Positions 27,985 through 36,001 of a stretch of DNA of 64,000 bases are shown here, one piece after another. Location of the stretch: contig JANXBS010000010.1 in NCBI GenBank assembly GCA_025060615.1, positions 87,104 through 151,103 of the forward strand, written 5' to 3'. The DNA is from Anaerolineae bacterium (GTDB lineage Bacteria > Chloroflexota > Anaerolineae > DUEN01). The translations under genes and the position numbers were made by a program. Numbering within the stretch: the stretch's first letter is position 1; the number at the start of each line of letters is the position of its first letter. The notes below the pieces were generated by a model. It was given only the letters and a program-made list of their open reading frames with translations, was not told where the DNA came from and made no database searches.

Positions 27985-29217
27985 ATGAGAGCCTTGAGAC
28001 GAGCGTTCATGACGATCTTGTTAGCCATCGGGCTCCTCATCGTGGCTCCCGTCGTTCACGCCTTCGACGGACGTTCTGGCGATCGCGTGGTTATCGCTGC
28101 GGAAGAGGTGATCTCGGATGATCTCTATGCCGCTGCGAATGAGGTAGTCATCAATGGACAGATCGAAGGGAGCCTCCTGGCAACCGGCCGCCAAGTTCGA
28201 ATCGAGCGGACGGCGAAGGTGGCTCGTAATCTAATCGTGGCAGCCCAATTTGTGCAGATCGAGGGAGGGGCTCAGATCGGTGGTGACCTGATCGCAGTCG
28301 GCCAAGACCTGAGGGTAGATGGCTCGATAGCTGGCAGCGTGATCGGCTTCAGTGCTCAAATGGATCTGGGAGGACAAGTCGGTGGAGATTTGGTATTCTG
28401 GGGTGGGGACGTCGGAATCGCTGGCCAAATCGCTCGGGATGGCCTCCTTGCGGTTGAGCAATTCGAACTGAGTGGGCGCATCGAACGGAACTTGCGTCTA
28501 GTAGCCTCTCAGGTAGCGGTGGATCCGGCTGCCCGCATTGGGGGTGATCTGCACTATCGAGCTCCTGAAGCAGCCATCCCCGCCGAGATAGTTGCTGGCC
28601 AGGTGCAATTCACGCCATCTGTGGAAGAGCAAGAGGCTCCCTTAACCTTATCTGCCCGCGTTGGCGAATGGTCCCTAACGCAGCTCCGGCGCTGGATTAG
28701 TCTGCTCTTAGTAGGGGCGATCATGGTGGGCTTTGCTTTCAGGTGGACTCAGCAGATGGCCGATCAAGTTCAACAACGTCCTTTGGCCAACCTGGGGTGG
28801 GGCTTTGTAGCTTTGATCATCACGGTAGGCGGTGCACTGGCCGGGCTTCTTTTGACGATTCTATTTACGGTCCTCCTTGGGGTAGTCACCCTGGGAGATC
28901 TCGCTTGGCGTATCGCGCTCTTAGGCCTCCTGGCAATCAGTGGAATGCTCTTCCTGTTCAGCCTGGTATGGGCCTATCTCAGCCAGATCACGGTGAGCTT
29001 CCTGGTTGGGCGTTCGATCCTCGGCACACTGAAATCCTCGGCTGCGAAGGGGCGCTGGGGGCCTTTGCTCATAGGTTCATTTCTCCTCATCCTCCTTACA
29101 GCCATTCCCTACCTGAGCACCCTCGCCACGTTGGTGGTTGTGCTTTTGGGCTTGGGCTCCATGGCTAGATGGGCAGAGAGGCGATTTCGCCAAACCACTC
29201 TCGTTCAGCCAGGCTAA
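27985..29217 (+). CDS. Exported bactofilin-like beta-helix protein with membrane domain
   Basis: A 410-residue protein with a signal peptide (ending near VVHAF). It continues with a long stretch of short hydrophobic/Gly repeats (VINGQIEGSLLATG, IEGGAQIGGDLIAVG, VDGSIAGSVIG and others, residues 45-200) that predict a right-handed beta-helix of the polymer-forming cytoskeletal/bactofilin type. Four to five membrane helices then fill residues 230-390. GGGGAGG precedes the ATG. The next gene follows after nine bases, so they are one operon. The helix would lie outside the membrane, unlike cytoplasmic bactofilins. Role unknown; an envelope scaffold is a guess. Confidence 0.82.
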   Translation: MRALRRAFMTILLAIGLLIVAPVVHAFDGRSGDRVVIAAEEVISDDLYAAANEVVINGQIEGSLLATGRQVRIERTAKVARNLIVAAQFVQIEGGAQIGGDLIAVGQDLRVDGSIAGSVIGFSAQMDLGGQVGGDLVFWGGDVGIAGQIARDGLLAVEQFELSGRIERNLRLVASQVAVDPAARIGGDLHYRAPEAAIPAEIVAGQVQFTPSVEEQEAPLTLSARVGEWSLTQLRRWISLLLVGAIMVGFAFRWTQQMADQVQQRPLANLGWGFVALIITVGGALAGLLLTILFTVLLGVVTLGDLAWRIALLGLLAISGMLFLFSLVWAYLSQITVSFLVGRSILGTLKSSAAKGRWGPLLIGSFLLILLTAIPYLSTLATLVVVLLGLGSMARWAERRFRQTTLVQPG

Positions 29218-29226
29218 CCTTCTACA

Positions 29227-30207
29227 ATGGCTCATAACTCCGACAAACAGGAAAATGGAACACGGGTGAGCTGGCTACGTCGCTTCCCGGCACATGGTTT
29301 CCTCGGGCTTGGATTGATTGCCCTCGGTTGGCCTCTCTCCTGGCTGAGGCCGGCCTGGGCTTATCCCCTAACCCGACATGCCTTTCTGATCCTTTGGGTG
29401 GGCTATATCCTCACGGTGGACGCGCTAGTCTACGCCCGCAAGGGCACCTCGCTGTGGCGCCGCAGCCGCGCGCGTTTCCTCGGACTGTTTGCAGCCTCCG
29501 CGCCCGCTTGGTGGCTTTTTGAGTTCTTCAACCGGTATCTGCGGAACTGGGAGTATATCGGTCCACGGGAGTGGAGCGGCCTCCCCCTTTTTCTGGTTGC
29601 CACGGCTCACTTTACTATCGTAACACCAGCAATTCTGGAGACGGCGGAGCTATGGGGAAGTGTGCGCTGGGTGCGACAACTAGGGCCAGGTCCGCAGCTG
29701 AATGATTCACCGCGCACGCTGACGAACATGATCCTGCTAGGCATCGCCGCCGTCATCGCTGTGATCACCGCGCCACGATATGCCTTTCCGCTGGTGTGGA
29801 TCTCAGTTTACTTAATCGCTGATCCCATCAACCACCTGCGCGGCCGTCCTAGCCTGATCGCTCCTCTGCGCAGGGGAGATTGGCGGCCGGTATTGGCGCT
29901 CTGGTTGGCAGGGCTAACATGTGGCTTTTTCTGGGAACTATGGAACTACTATGCGTGGCCCAAGTGGATTTATCATGTGCCATTCGTCGGCGTGCTTCAT
30001 CTCTTTGAGATGCCTTTGTTGGGTTACGGAGGCTATTTGCCCTTCGCCATGGAGGTGTACGCGCTTTATCAGCTCACGCTGGACCTGGTGGGCGTTTCTG
30101 CCGATCATGTGCGACTGGTAGACGAGGTGTCGCTGGAACAGCCACCAGCTGAGATCGAGGCTGGATCATCCCGAGGCAGTGCTGAGGCTGCGTCGAGAAG
30201 CGGATAA
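29227..30207 (+). CDS. Polytopic membrane protein of unknown function
   Basis: A 326-residue protein with about eight hydrophobic segments and conserved-looking aromatic loops, such as FEFFNRYLRNWEYIG and FWELWNYYAWPKWIYHVPF. The arrangement of two similar W-x-L-x-N-x-Y aromatic loops suggests an internal duplication of four helices each. The C-terminus is a short hydrophilic tail rich in Glu, Ala and Ser. It follows the bactofilin-like gene after nine bases. I do not recognise the family. Confidence 0.75.
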   Translation: MAHNSDKQENGTRVSWLRRFPAHGFLGLGLIALGWPLSWLRPAWAYPLTRHAFLILWVGYILTVDALVYARKGTSLWRRSRARFLGLFAASAPAWWLFEFFNRYLRNWEYIGPREWSGLPLFLVATAHFTIVTPAILETAELWGSVRWVRQLGPGPQLNDSPRTLTNMILLGIAAVIAVITAPRYAFPLVWISVYLIADPINHLRGRPSLIAPLRRGDWRPVLALWLAGLTCGFFWELWNYYAWPKWIYHVPFVGVLHLFEMPLLGYGGYLPFAMEVYALYQLTLDLVGVSADHVRLVDEVSLEQPPAEIEAGSSRGSAEAASRSG

Positions 30208-30335
30208 AATCTTCCCTTGAAGAGGCGGTCACGAAAGAAGTGAACGCGGCATATGGACTTCAAAGGGCGTTACGAAGATCACCTGGGTGAGAGGTAACGT
30301 TCCACAAATCCACATGCATCAGCCGAGTCGCCAAA

Positions 30336-30409
30336 TGCCCCCGGCGCGACTCGAACGCGCAACCGACGGATTCGAAGTCCGGCGCTCTATCCCTTTGAGC
30401 TACGGGGGC
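30336..30409 (-). tRNA. tRNA-Arg (anticodon TCG)
   Basis: The minus strand gives acceptor GCCCCCG/CGGGGGC with discriminator A, a D arm GCTC...GAGC, an anticodon arm with loop CTTCGAA (anticodon TCG, reading CGA) and a T arm GCGCG-TTCGAGT-CGCGC. One pair at the top of the anticodon stem (27-43) is C-T. CCA is not encoded. It lies between the membrane protein gene and the rel promoter. Confidence 0.95.
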
Positions 30410-30463
30410 ATGGCCCGATTCTATCACCGGCCACGCGTGAAGTCAAATGCCAGATCGAGCTTA

Positions 30464-30492
30464 TTGCCCCCCACCCGGCTTTGCGCTATAAT
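30464..30492 (+). promoter_or_regulatory. Promoter of the rel gene
   Basis: TTGCCC (30464-30469) and a perfect TATAAT (30487-30492) are 17 bp apart. The implied leader to the start at 30570 is about 70 bases. Confidence 0.65.
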
Positions 30493-30569
30493 TGAGGAGT
30501 TGAAGCCGGGCAGGACCCCAACGGCCTCCCTACCGTTGATAATCTCTCGTGTGGTAGACAGGTTTCGAT

Positions 30570-32744
30570 ATGCAGGGAAGGACAGCCAACCCGGTTGGAC
30601 TGGAGGGGCTTCTAGAGTTACTTCCGAAGACATGGCCTCCTTCGGATATCGAGCTGATTGAGCGCGCCTACACGCTGGCCGCTGCGGCCCACGACGGGCA
30701 GGTCCGCGCCTCAGGCGAGGCATATATCCACCATCCTCTGGCCGTCGCCAGCATTTTGGCCGAGCTCAATCTTGACCCGGCCACGATCGCCGCCGGCCTC
30801 CTCCATGATGTGGCAGAGGACTCCCAATATAATATCCAGTATATCGAGGAACATTTTGGCCCAGAGGTAGCGCGCTTGGTAGATGGGGTAACCAAATTAG
30901 AGCAGATTGATGAGCTCCGCAAGCCGGCTGAGTCTCTCCAAGATGAAAAAGCTGAGAGCCTGCGCAAGATGTTTCTGGCCATGGTGGACGACGTGCGCGT
31001 GGTGCTCATCAAGCTCGCCGACCGCCTCCATAACATGCGCACCTTGAGCTCACTCCCTGAACATAAACGCCGCCGCATCGCCCGTGAGACGCTAGAGATC
31101 TTCGCCCCCCTCGCCAACCGGCTCGGCATCTGGCAGATCAAGTGGGAGCTCGAGGACCTGGCCTTTCGACACCTCGAGCCCGCTACGTACAAAGAGCTCG
31201 CCCGGAAAATCCAGGAGCGACGCCAAGATCGTGAGCAATACATCAATCAGGTGATCCAGACCTTACAAGACGAGCTGCGCAAGGCCGGCATCCAGGCCGA
31301 GGTGAGTGGCCGGCCCAAGCACATTTACTCCATCTGGCGCAAGATGAAGCGGAAAGGCGTCGACTTCGACCAAATCTACGACGCCCAGGGCGTCCGTATC
31401 ATCGTGAACTCGGTTCTAGACTGCTACGCGGCATTGGGCGTGGTACACAGCCTATGGCGACCTATTCCTGGTGAGATTGACGACTACATCGCCACGCCCA
31501 AGGACAATATGTACCGTTCGCTGCATACCGCTGTGGTAGGCCCCAACGGCCGGCCAATGGAGGTGCAGATCCGCACCTGGGAGATGCACCGAACCGCAGA
31601 ATATGGGATCGCTGCGCATTGGCGATACAAAGAGCAGGGCGGCAAACGCGATATAGACTTTGAAAACAAGATTGCCTGGCTGCGACAGCTCATGGAGTGG
31701 CGACAGGAGGTCACAGACGCCCAGGAATTCGTGGACTCAATGAAGACAGACGTCTTCCAGGACCGCGTCTACACCTTCACGCCCCAAGGAGATGTCATTG
31801 ACCTGCCGGCCGGTTCAACTCCCATTGACTTCGCGTATCACGTCCATACCGAGGTGGGACATCGCTGCCGCGGCGCGCGTGTCAACGGCAAGCTGGTGCC
31901 GCTGGACTACCAACTGCGCAATGGCGATCAAGTGGAGATCATCACAGCCAAACGGGGCGGGCCTAGCCGCGATTGGCTCAACCCCAATCTGGGCTTCGTC
32001 AAAACGCAGCGCGCTCGCGGCAAGATCCGCCAGTGGTTCCGCCGCCTGGACCGCGAGGTGAACATCGCCGAAGGCCGCCAGATCCTGGATAAAGAGCTCA
32101 AGCGGCTCAGCGTCGAGATCAGCTATGACGCTATCGCCAAGATGTTTAACTTTGAATCGGTGGACGACCTGCTGGCGGCCATCGGTTACGGCGACATCAA
32201 CCCTCAGCAGATCGCAGCCAAAGTGCTGGAGGTGGAACGCAAAGACCAAAGCGCTCCATTGCCTGAGCCCGCCCACAAGCAGCGTCCCACCATTCCCATG
32301 GATGGAGTGAGCGTGCAAGGCGTGTCAGGCCTGCTAACCCATCCTGCGCATTGCTGTAACCCGTTACCTGGCGATGACATCATCGGATATGTCACACGTG
32401 GGCGAGGCGTCTCCATCCACAAACGGGACTGCCCGAACGTCTTGCTTACCCGTGAGCCTGAGCGGCTGATCGAGGTGAGCTGGGGGACACAACCACAGCA
32501 GACATATCCGGTGAGCATCATTGTGCACGCCTTCGATCGAGCGGGGCTGCTTCGAGATATCGCTAGCGTAGTAGCGGATGAGAAAGTCAATATGCGCGAG
32601 GCCCAGGCGATCACCGGATTGAAAGACAACACGGCGATCATCACAGCCACCCTGGATGTCACTGGCGTAGTACAGCTCAGCCGGCTTTTGACCAAGATCG
32701 AGCAGCTCCCCAACGTGGTGGAAGCCCGAAGGCGAGTCGGATAG
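30570..32744 (+). CDS. rel: Bifunctional (p)ppGpp synthetase/hydrolase (RelA/SpoT homologue)
   Basis: A 724-residue long RSH protein that makes and degrades the alarmone (p)ppGpp during the stringent response. The HD hydrolase domain (about 25-190) keeps HHP and HDVAED. The nucleotidyltransferase synthetase domain (about 230-350) includes GRPKHIYSIWRKM and YRSLHTAVVGP. A TGS domain (from VYTFTPQGDVIDLP), a helical region, a Cys-containing zinc-finger-like segment (HPAHCCNPLPGD) and a C-terminal ACT domain follow. Because the hydrolase residues are present it is probably bifunctional. It has its own promoter and ends at a strong shared terminator. The ribosome site is weak. Confidence 0.96.
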   Translation: MQGRTANPVGLEGLLELLPKTWPPSDIELIERAYTLAAAAHDGQVRASGEAYIHHPLAVASILAELNLDPATIAAGLLHDVAEDSQYNIQYIEEHFGPEVARLVDGVTKLEQIDELRKPAESLQDEKAESLRKMFLAMVDDVRVVLIKLADRLHNMRTLSSLPEHKRRRIARETLEIFAPLANRLGIWQIKWELEDLAFRHLEPATYKELARKIQERRQDREQYINQVIQTLQDELRKAGIQAEVSGRPKHIYSIWRKMKRKGVDFDQIYDAQGVRIIVNSVLDCYAALGVVHSLWRPIPGEIDDYIATPKDNMYRSLHTAVVGPNGRPMEVQIRTWEMHRTAEYGIAAHWRYKEQGGKRDIDFENKIAWLRQLMEWRQEVTDAQEFVDSMKTDVFQDRVYTFTPQGDVIDLPAGSTPIDFAYHVHTEVGHRCRGARVNGKLVPLDYQLRNGDQVEIITAKRGGPSRDWLNPNLGFVKTQRARGKIRQWFRRLDREVNIAEGRQILDKELKRLSVEISYDAIAKMFNFESVDDLLAAIGYGDINPQQIAAKVLEVERKDQSAPLPEPAHKQRPTIPMDGVSVQGVSGLLTHPAHCCNPLPGDDIIGYVTRGRGVSIHKRDCPNVLLTREPERLIEVSWGTQPQQTYPVSIIVHAFDRAGLLRDIASVVADEKVNMREAQAITGLKDNTAIITATLDVTGVVQLSRLLTKIEQLPNVVEARRRVG

Positions 32745-32746
32745 CC

Positions 32747-32807
32747 AAAAGCCCTCACCGTCGTACATGAGGCTGCATGAGGCTGATCGAAGGCGATGAG
32801 GGCTTTT
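32747..32807. terminator. Bidirectional terminator between rel and the foldase gene
   Basis: The arms AAAAGCCCTCA and TGAGGGCTTTT are exact complements 39 bases apart, giving a T-run on either strand after the stem. They lie between two convergent stop codons. Confidence 0.75.
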
Positions 32808-32811
32808 CGCG

Positions 32812-34242
32812 TCACTGGCGCGGGAAGATCAGCGGAGTAGGGGTGGGCGGCACTTTATCGGGCGACCAGTATCGCTCGATGGGAATTGCCTGTCTCTGTT
32901 CGTTCAACAGCTTCTGATAAGCTTCCGCCCGCCGTTGCTCCAACAGGAACGGCTCCACAGGACGGGCGAGATCTTTCTCCAGCACCTGGATGATGTGATA
33001 TCCGTACATCGTCTTCACCGGATCACTGATCTGCCCCGGCTCCAGCGAGAAGGCTAACTGCTCGAACTCCGGGACCATCTGCCCACGGCCAAACCATCCA
33101 AGATCGCCGCCGTTCACTTTGCTCCCTAAGTCGTCTGAGAACTCCTGCGCCAGCTTCGCGAAATCCTCTCCGGCCCGCAGCCGTTTCACTAGTTCCTGTG
33201 CCAGCGCTAGCGCCTGTTCCTCCGTACGCGGTTCGGGAGTGGGCGTAGGAGTAGACGTCTGGGATTCACCCGGCAGCGGTGTGGCTGTGGGGGTTGGCGT
33301 TGGCTCCTGAGAGCCGGCCGGCAACGGCGTGGGCGTCGGGGTGGGGGTACGGATAGCAATCAAAATGTGACGGGCGTGAACCTGCTCCTCGACAGTGGGG
33401 ACCTCATTGGCGACCTGCTCGCGCAGCTTCTCCTCTAGCAGTTGTACCTCAATCAGCCGCCGATACTCGTCTAGGGACATGCTGGCGATACGAGCTAGAA
33501 AACTTTCCAGGTCCTTCAGCCCTTGTTGGTATTCCTCTTCAGTCATAATATGCACGGTAGGTGTCGGTGAAGGGGTAGGCGTAGGAGTGGCCTGCTCCGT
33601 GCTGGTGAAGGGAGCTGTCGGCGTCGGGGTGATGGTTAAGTTCACATTCGAAGTTGGGGTAGGAGTCCAAGACGCGGCGGTGGCTGTCGCCTGGGCGCGC
33701 GCCTCGGCGGTGGCTGTGGCATCTGGCCCAGTGAGGAAGCCACGGCTGCTCGCCACCTGGGAACGCAACCGTTGTTCGATTTCTTCTGGCGATACGACAA
33801 CGCCTCGCTGGGCTGCCACTTTTCGGACTACCTCCTCGTCAATCATCTGCTCCAGGACTTGCAGGCTGAAGGATTCTGGGTTCGCCAACAGGGATTCGAG
33901 CTGACTGATCTGCCCAGCGAAAAGGGATTGACCACCCTCAGAGGCGAATTGGGCATCTAGACGACGATACTGTTCCAATCGTCCTTCGAGGTTGTTTCGC
34001 TCCAGTTGCACCCGATGCCAGAAATCCTTAGTGCGGATAGAGACATCTCCCACCTTTGCAATAGCGAGATTGGGCTTCCGGATAAATTGATCTAATGCTC
34101 CTATCGCGAGGATCACCAAGGCGAGCGCAACGACAACGCCCGTGAAGATTTTGATGCGTAACGCTTGCTCACGCTGGCGACGGCCAATGGCGATCTGTTT
34201 GCGAGTCAGTTCAGGAGTCTCTTTGCCGCGTTCCTTCGCCAT
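32812..34242 (-). CDS. Membrane-anchored SurA/PrsA-like parvulin foldase
   Basis: A 476-residue extracytoplasmic folding factor. A basic N-terminus and one membrane helix (about 32-50) are followed by a SurA-N-like helical domain ([18 protein letters not shown] through [16 protein letters not shown]). A parvulin prolyl-isomerase domain follows, with [22 protein letters not shown] and [10 protein letters not shown]. Two Pro-Thr repeats interrupt it: one between the chaperone helices (about 185-230) and one of about 45 residues inside the isomerase domain directly after its first strand. The TPTP runs resemble linkers seen in Chloroflexota secreted proteins. Confidence 0.92.
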   Translation of the reverse strand: MAKERGKETPELTRKQIAIGRRQREQALRIKIFTGVVVALALVILAIGALDQFIRKPNLAIAKVGDVSIRTKDFWHRVQLERNNLEGRLEQYRRLDAQFASEGGQSLFAGQISQLESLLANPESFSLQVLEQMIDEEVVRKVAAQRGVVVSPEEIEQRLRSQVASSRGFLTGPDATATAEARAQATATAASWTPTPTSNVNLTITPTPTAPFTSTEQATPTPTPSPTPTVHIMTEEEYQQGLKDLESFLARIASMSLDEYRRLIEVQLLEEKLREQVANEVPTVEEQVHARHILIAIRTPTPTPTPLPAGSQEPTPTPTATPLPGESQTSTPTPTPEPRTEEQALALAQELVKRLRAGEDFAKLAQEFSDDLGSKVNGGDLGWFGRGQMVPEFEQLAFSLEPGQISDPVKTMYGYHIIQVLEKDLARPVEPFLLEQRRAEAYQKLLNEQRQAIPIERYWSPDKVPPTPTPLIFPRQ

Positions 34243-34314
34243 ATGGACTTCAGGCTCCTCGTTCGCCCAAGCCAGACGATCACAACTCTGTCACATTAGA
34301 AGGCGGTTGGCAAA

Positions 34315-34352
34315 CGAAGGGCATAGAGCTCGTTTCAGCCCTATGCCCTTCG
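34315..34352 (-). terminator. Terminator of the rpsF-ssb-rpsR operon
   Basis: Perfect 12-base arms CGAAGGGCATAG and CTATGCCCTTCG flank a 14-base loop, followed on the minus strand by TTTGCC. It lies 43 bases after the rpsR stop. Confidence 0.65.
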
Positions 34353-34395
34353 CTTGCGATCCAGATGACGCAGCCACACCACCAACGAGGATAGC

Positions 34396-34776
34396 TTATG
34401 CAGCTCCCTGACGCCGCGATATGATGCGCACCTGTTCGCCCGTGAAAGGCAGCAATGCCAGATGGCGCGCTCGTTTGACCGCGACGGCTACTCGTCGCTG
34501 GTGTTTTGCACAGATGCCGGTCTTGCGGCGCGGGCGAAGCTGCCCTCGTTCTGTAATATAGCGGCTTAACACGTCCACCTGCTTGTAGTCCACATACTTG
34601 ACATGTTCGGCGCAAAAGGCACACACGCGCTGCTGCCGCCCCAAACGGCGAACGCTGACATGTGTCCCCTGGGACTGAGCATCCCCAGACGCCGCTTCTT
34701 CCGTCTCCTCCTCTTCAAGGTCTAAATCCTCGTCGGTGTCGTCCAAATAGTCGTCTCGCTCTTCCACGTCAGCCAA
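34396..34776 (-). CDS. rpsR: Ribosomal protein S18 with acidic N-terminal extension
   Basis: A 30S subunit protein that pairs with S6 on the platform. The S18 core (about residues 45-126) has the C-x-x-C pair in VCAFC and a further C-x-x-H in ICAKH, so it is the zinc-binding form. It also keeps [19 protein letters not shown]. Ahead of it is a 45-residue acidic extension ([16 protein letters not shown]), longer than in most bacteria. The start is TTG at 34776 because GAGGAGG ends six bases before it; an in-frame GTG at 34803 lies upstream of that site. It is last in the rpsF-ssb-rpsR operon. Confidence 0.95.
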   Translation of the reverse strand: MADVEERDDYLDDTDEDLDLEEEETEEAASGDAQSQGTHVSVRRLGRQQRVCAFCAEHVKYVDYKQVDVLSRYITERGQLRPRRKTGICAKHQRRVAVAVKRARHLALLPFTGEQVRIISRRQGAA

Positions 34777-34814
34777 TGTAATCCTCCTCAGAAAGGGTGC
34801 CACCAGCCCAGCAT

Positions 34815-35207
34815 TTATCGGTTATACTCGGATTCTTCCATATCAGGGCCGGCATCAAAGTCGGTGTCCGGAGCTCGGCTATCGAGCATAATCATCTCGT
34901 TGGCGACTAGTTCTGTGCGATAATGCTTTTGGCCATGCTCGTCGTCCCAGCCACGGGTTTGCAAGTGGCCTTCCACATAGACCCTGGAACCTTTGCGCAG
35001 GTATTGACTGCAGATCTCTGCCAGATTGCCCCAGGCGACCACGTTGAACCATTCAGTCGCGTCCCGTCGTTCGCCATCTGCAGTTACCCAGCTACGGCTG
35101 GTCGCCACGCTGAACGACGTCACAGGTTTCCCGCTCGGCGTGTACCGCATTTCCGGATCGCGTCCCAGGTTACCGATAATGATGACTTTGTTCAATCCTC
35201 GTGCCAT
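34815..35207 (-). CDS. ssb: Single-stranded DNA-binding protein
   Basis: A 130-residue OB-fold protein that coats single-stranded DNA in replication and repair. The core begins [24 protein letters not shown] and includes [14 protein letters not shown] and [13 protein letters not shown]. The acidic tail is short and ends EESEYNR, so it lacks the usual DDDIPF-like tip that recruits partner proteins in other bacteria. GGGGAG precedes the ATG. Its place between rpsF and rpsR is the classic bacterial order. Confidence 0.95.
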   Translation of the reverse strand: MARGLNKVIIIGNLGRDPEMRYTPSGKPVTSFSVATSRSWVTADGERRDATEWFNVVAWGNLAEICSQYLRKGSRVYVEGHLQTRGWDDEHGQKHYRTELVANEMIMLDSRAPDTDFDAGPDMEESEYNR

Positions 35208-35357
35208 ATGTGCTCGCTCCCCTCCAGGCTTGAACCGCTACATAGTCTGATCTCACCAAGAGTTGCCAGTTGACTAATGATCTATCCGAATTTCCCAGAT
35301 GGGCAAGAAGATCGTCTTTGCTGACTGTGAATGCTTCCCATGGGTTTTCGGATAGCT

Positions 35358-35645
35358 CTAAGCTCCTGGACGGACGATGAGATGACGCATGATCTCCTCG
35401 TTCAACCTGAGGTTACGGTCGAGGGCAGAGACAGCATTCGGAGGTATACGAAATCGCTGGAGGACGTAGAATCCTTCGATCTGCTTCTGAATTGGATAAG
35501 CCAGACGGCGACGCCCCCAGGGCGTCGTCTCTAATACCTCGCCTCCAGCCGCAGTAATCCAGCGGGTGACCCGCTCAATATGAGACATGATCCCTTCTTC
35601 ATCGAGGCGAGGATGCAAGATGTACATCAACTCATAATCTCTCAC
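35358..35645 (-). CDS. rpsF: Ribosomal protein S6
   Basis: A 95-residue 30S protein, partner of S18. The fold is recognisable from MRDYELMYILHPRLDEEG through RRLAYPIQKQIEGFYVLQRF to LNEEIMRHLIV. The start is GTG, with AAAGGAGG thirteen bases upstream; an in-frame stop excludes any earlier start. It is the first gene of the rpsF-ssb-rpsR operon, and 150 bases without features separate it from ssb. Upstream is a structured leader and a good promoter, suggesting feedback control. Confidence 0.95.
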   Translation of the reverse strand: MRDYELMYILHPRLDEEGIMSHIERVTRWITAAGGEVLETTPWGRRRLAYPIQKQIEGFYVLQRFRIPPNAVSALDRNLRLNEEIMRHLIVRPGA

Positions 35646-35677
35646 GCTCGCCGATCAGCCTCCTTTCTCTGGGATTA

Positions 35678-35735
35678 CCCCCGATCAAGCAGCGTCTGCG
35701 TCGGGGGCAGAAAGAACGAGGGCGTTAAGCCCTCG
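35678..35735 (-). promoter_or_regulatory. Structured mRNA leader of the rpsF operon
   Basis: In minus-strand order two hairpins lie between the promoter and the rpsF ribosome site. The first is CGAGGGC-loop-GCCCTCG (35735-35717). The second is a two-tier stem, outer CCCCCGA/TCGGGGG and inner GCAG/CTGC (35707-35678). rpsF leaders in many bacteria bind the S6-S18 complex for autoregulation. The structure here is consistent with such a leader, but I could not match the published motif base by base. Confidence 0.5.
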
Positions 35736-35749
35736 CCGCGAGCAACAAC

Positions 35750-35778
35750 AATATAGCACAAAGCCTTCAGAGGGGCAA
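35750..35778 (-). promoter_or_regulatory. Promoter of the rpsF-ssb-rpsR operon
   Basis: On the minus strand TTGCCC (35778-35773) and TATATT (35755-35750) are 17 bp apart, with TG one base before the -10 box (extended -10). Confidence 0.65.
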
Positions 35779-35890
35779 ATCCGCTCGCATGGGCTGTGTC
35801 GAAGCCAAATGGCTAACAGCGCTTCAAGCTGTAGCGATATTTGTCAAACCCCTACGAATCAAGTATAATGGGACATAGGTGAGATAAACC

Positions 35891-35966
<76 letters not shown>

Positions 35967-36001
35967 GGATTACCCTCATAGCTATAGGTGAGGGATCGAG
36001 T

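Noticed and set aside
33240..33680. Repetitive block that could be mistaken for a tandem repeat or CRISPR-like array
   Set aside because: It encodes the Thr-Pro repeats of the foldase in frame; unit length and spacing are irregular.
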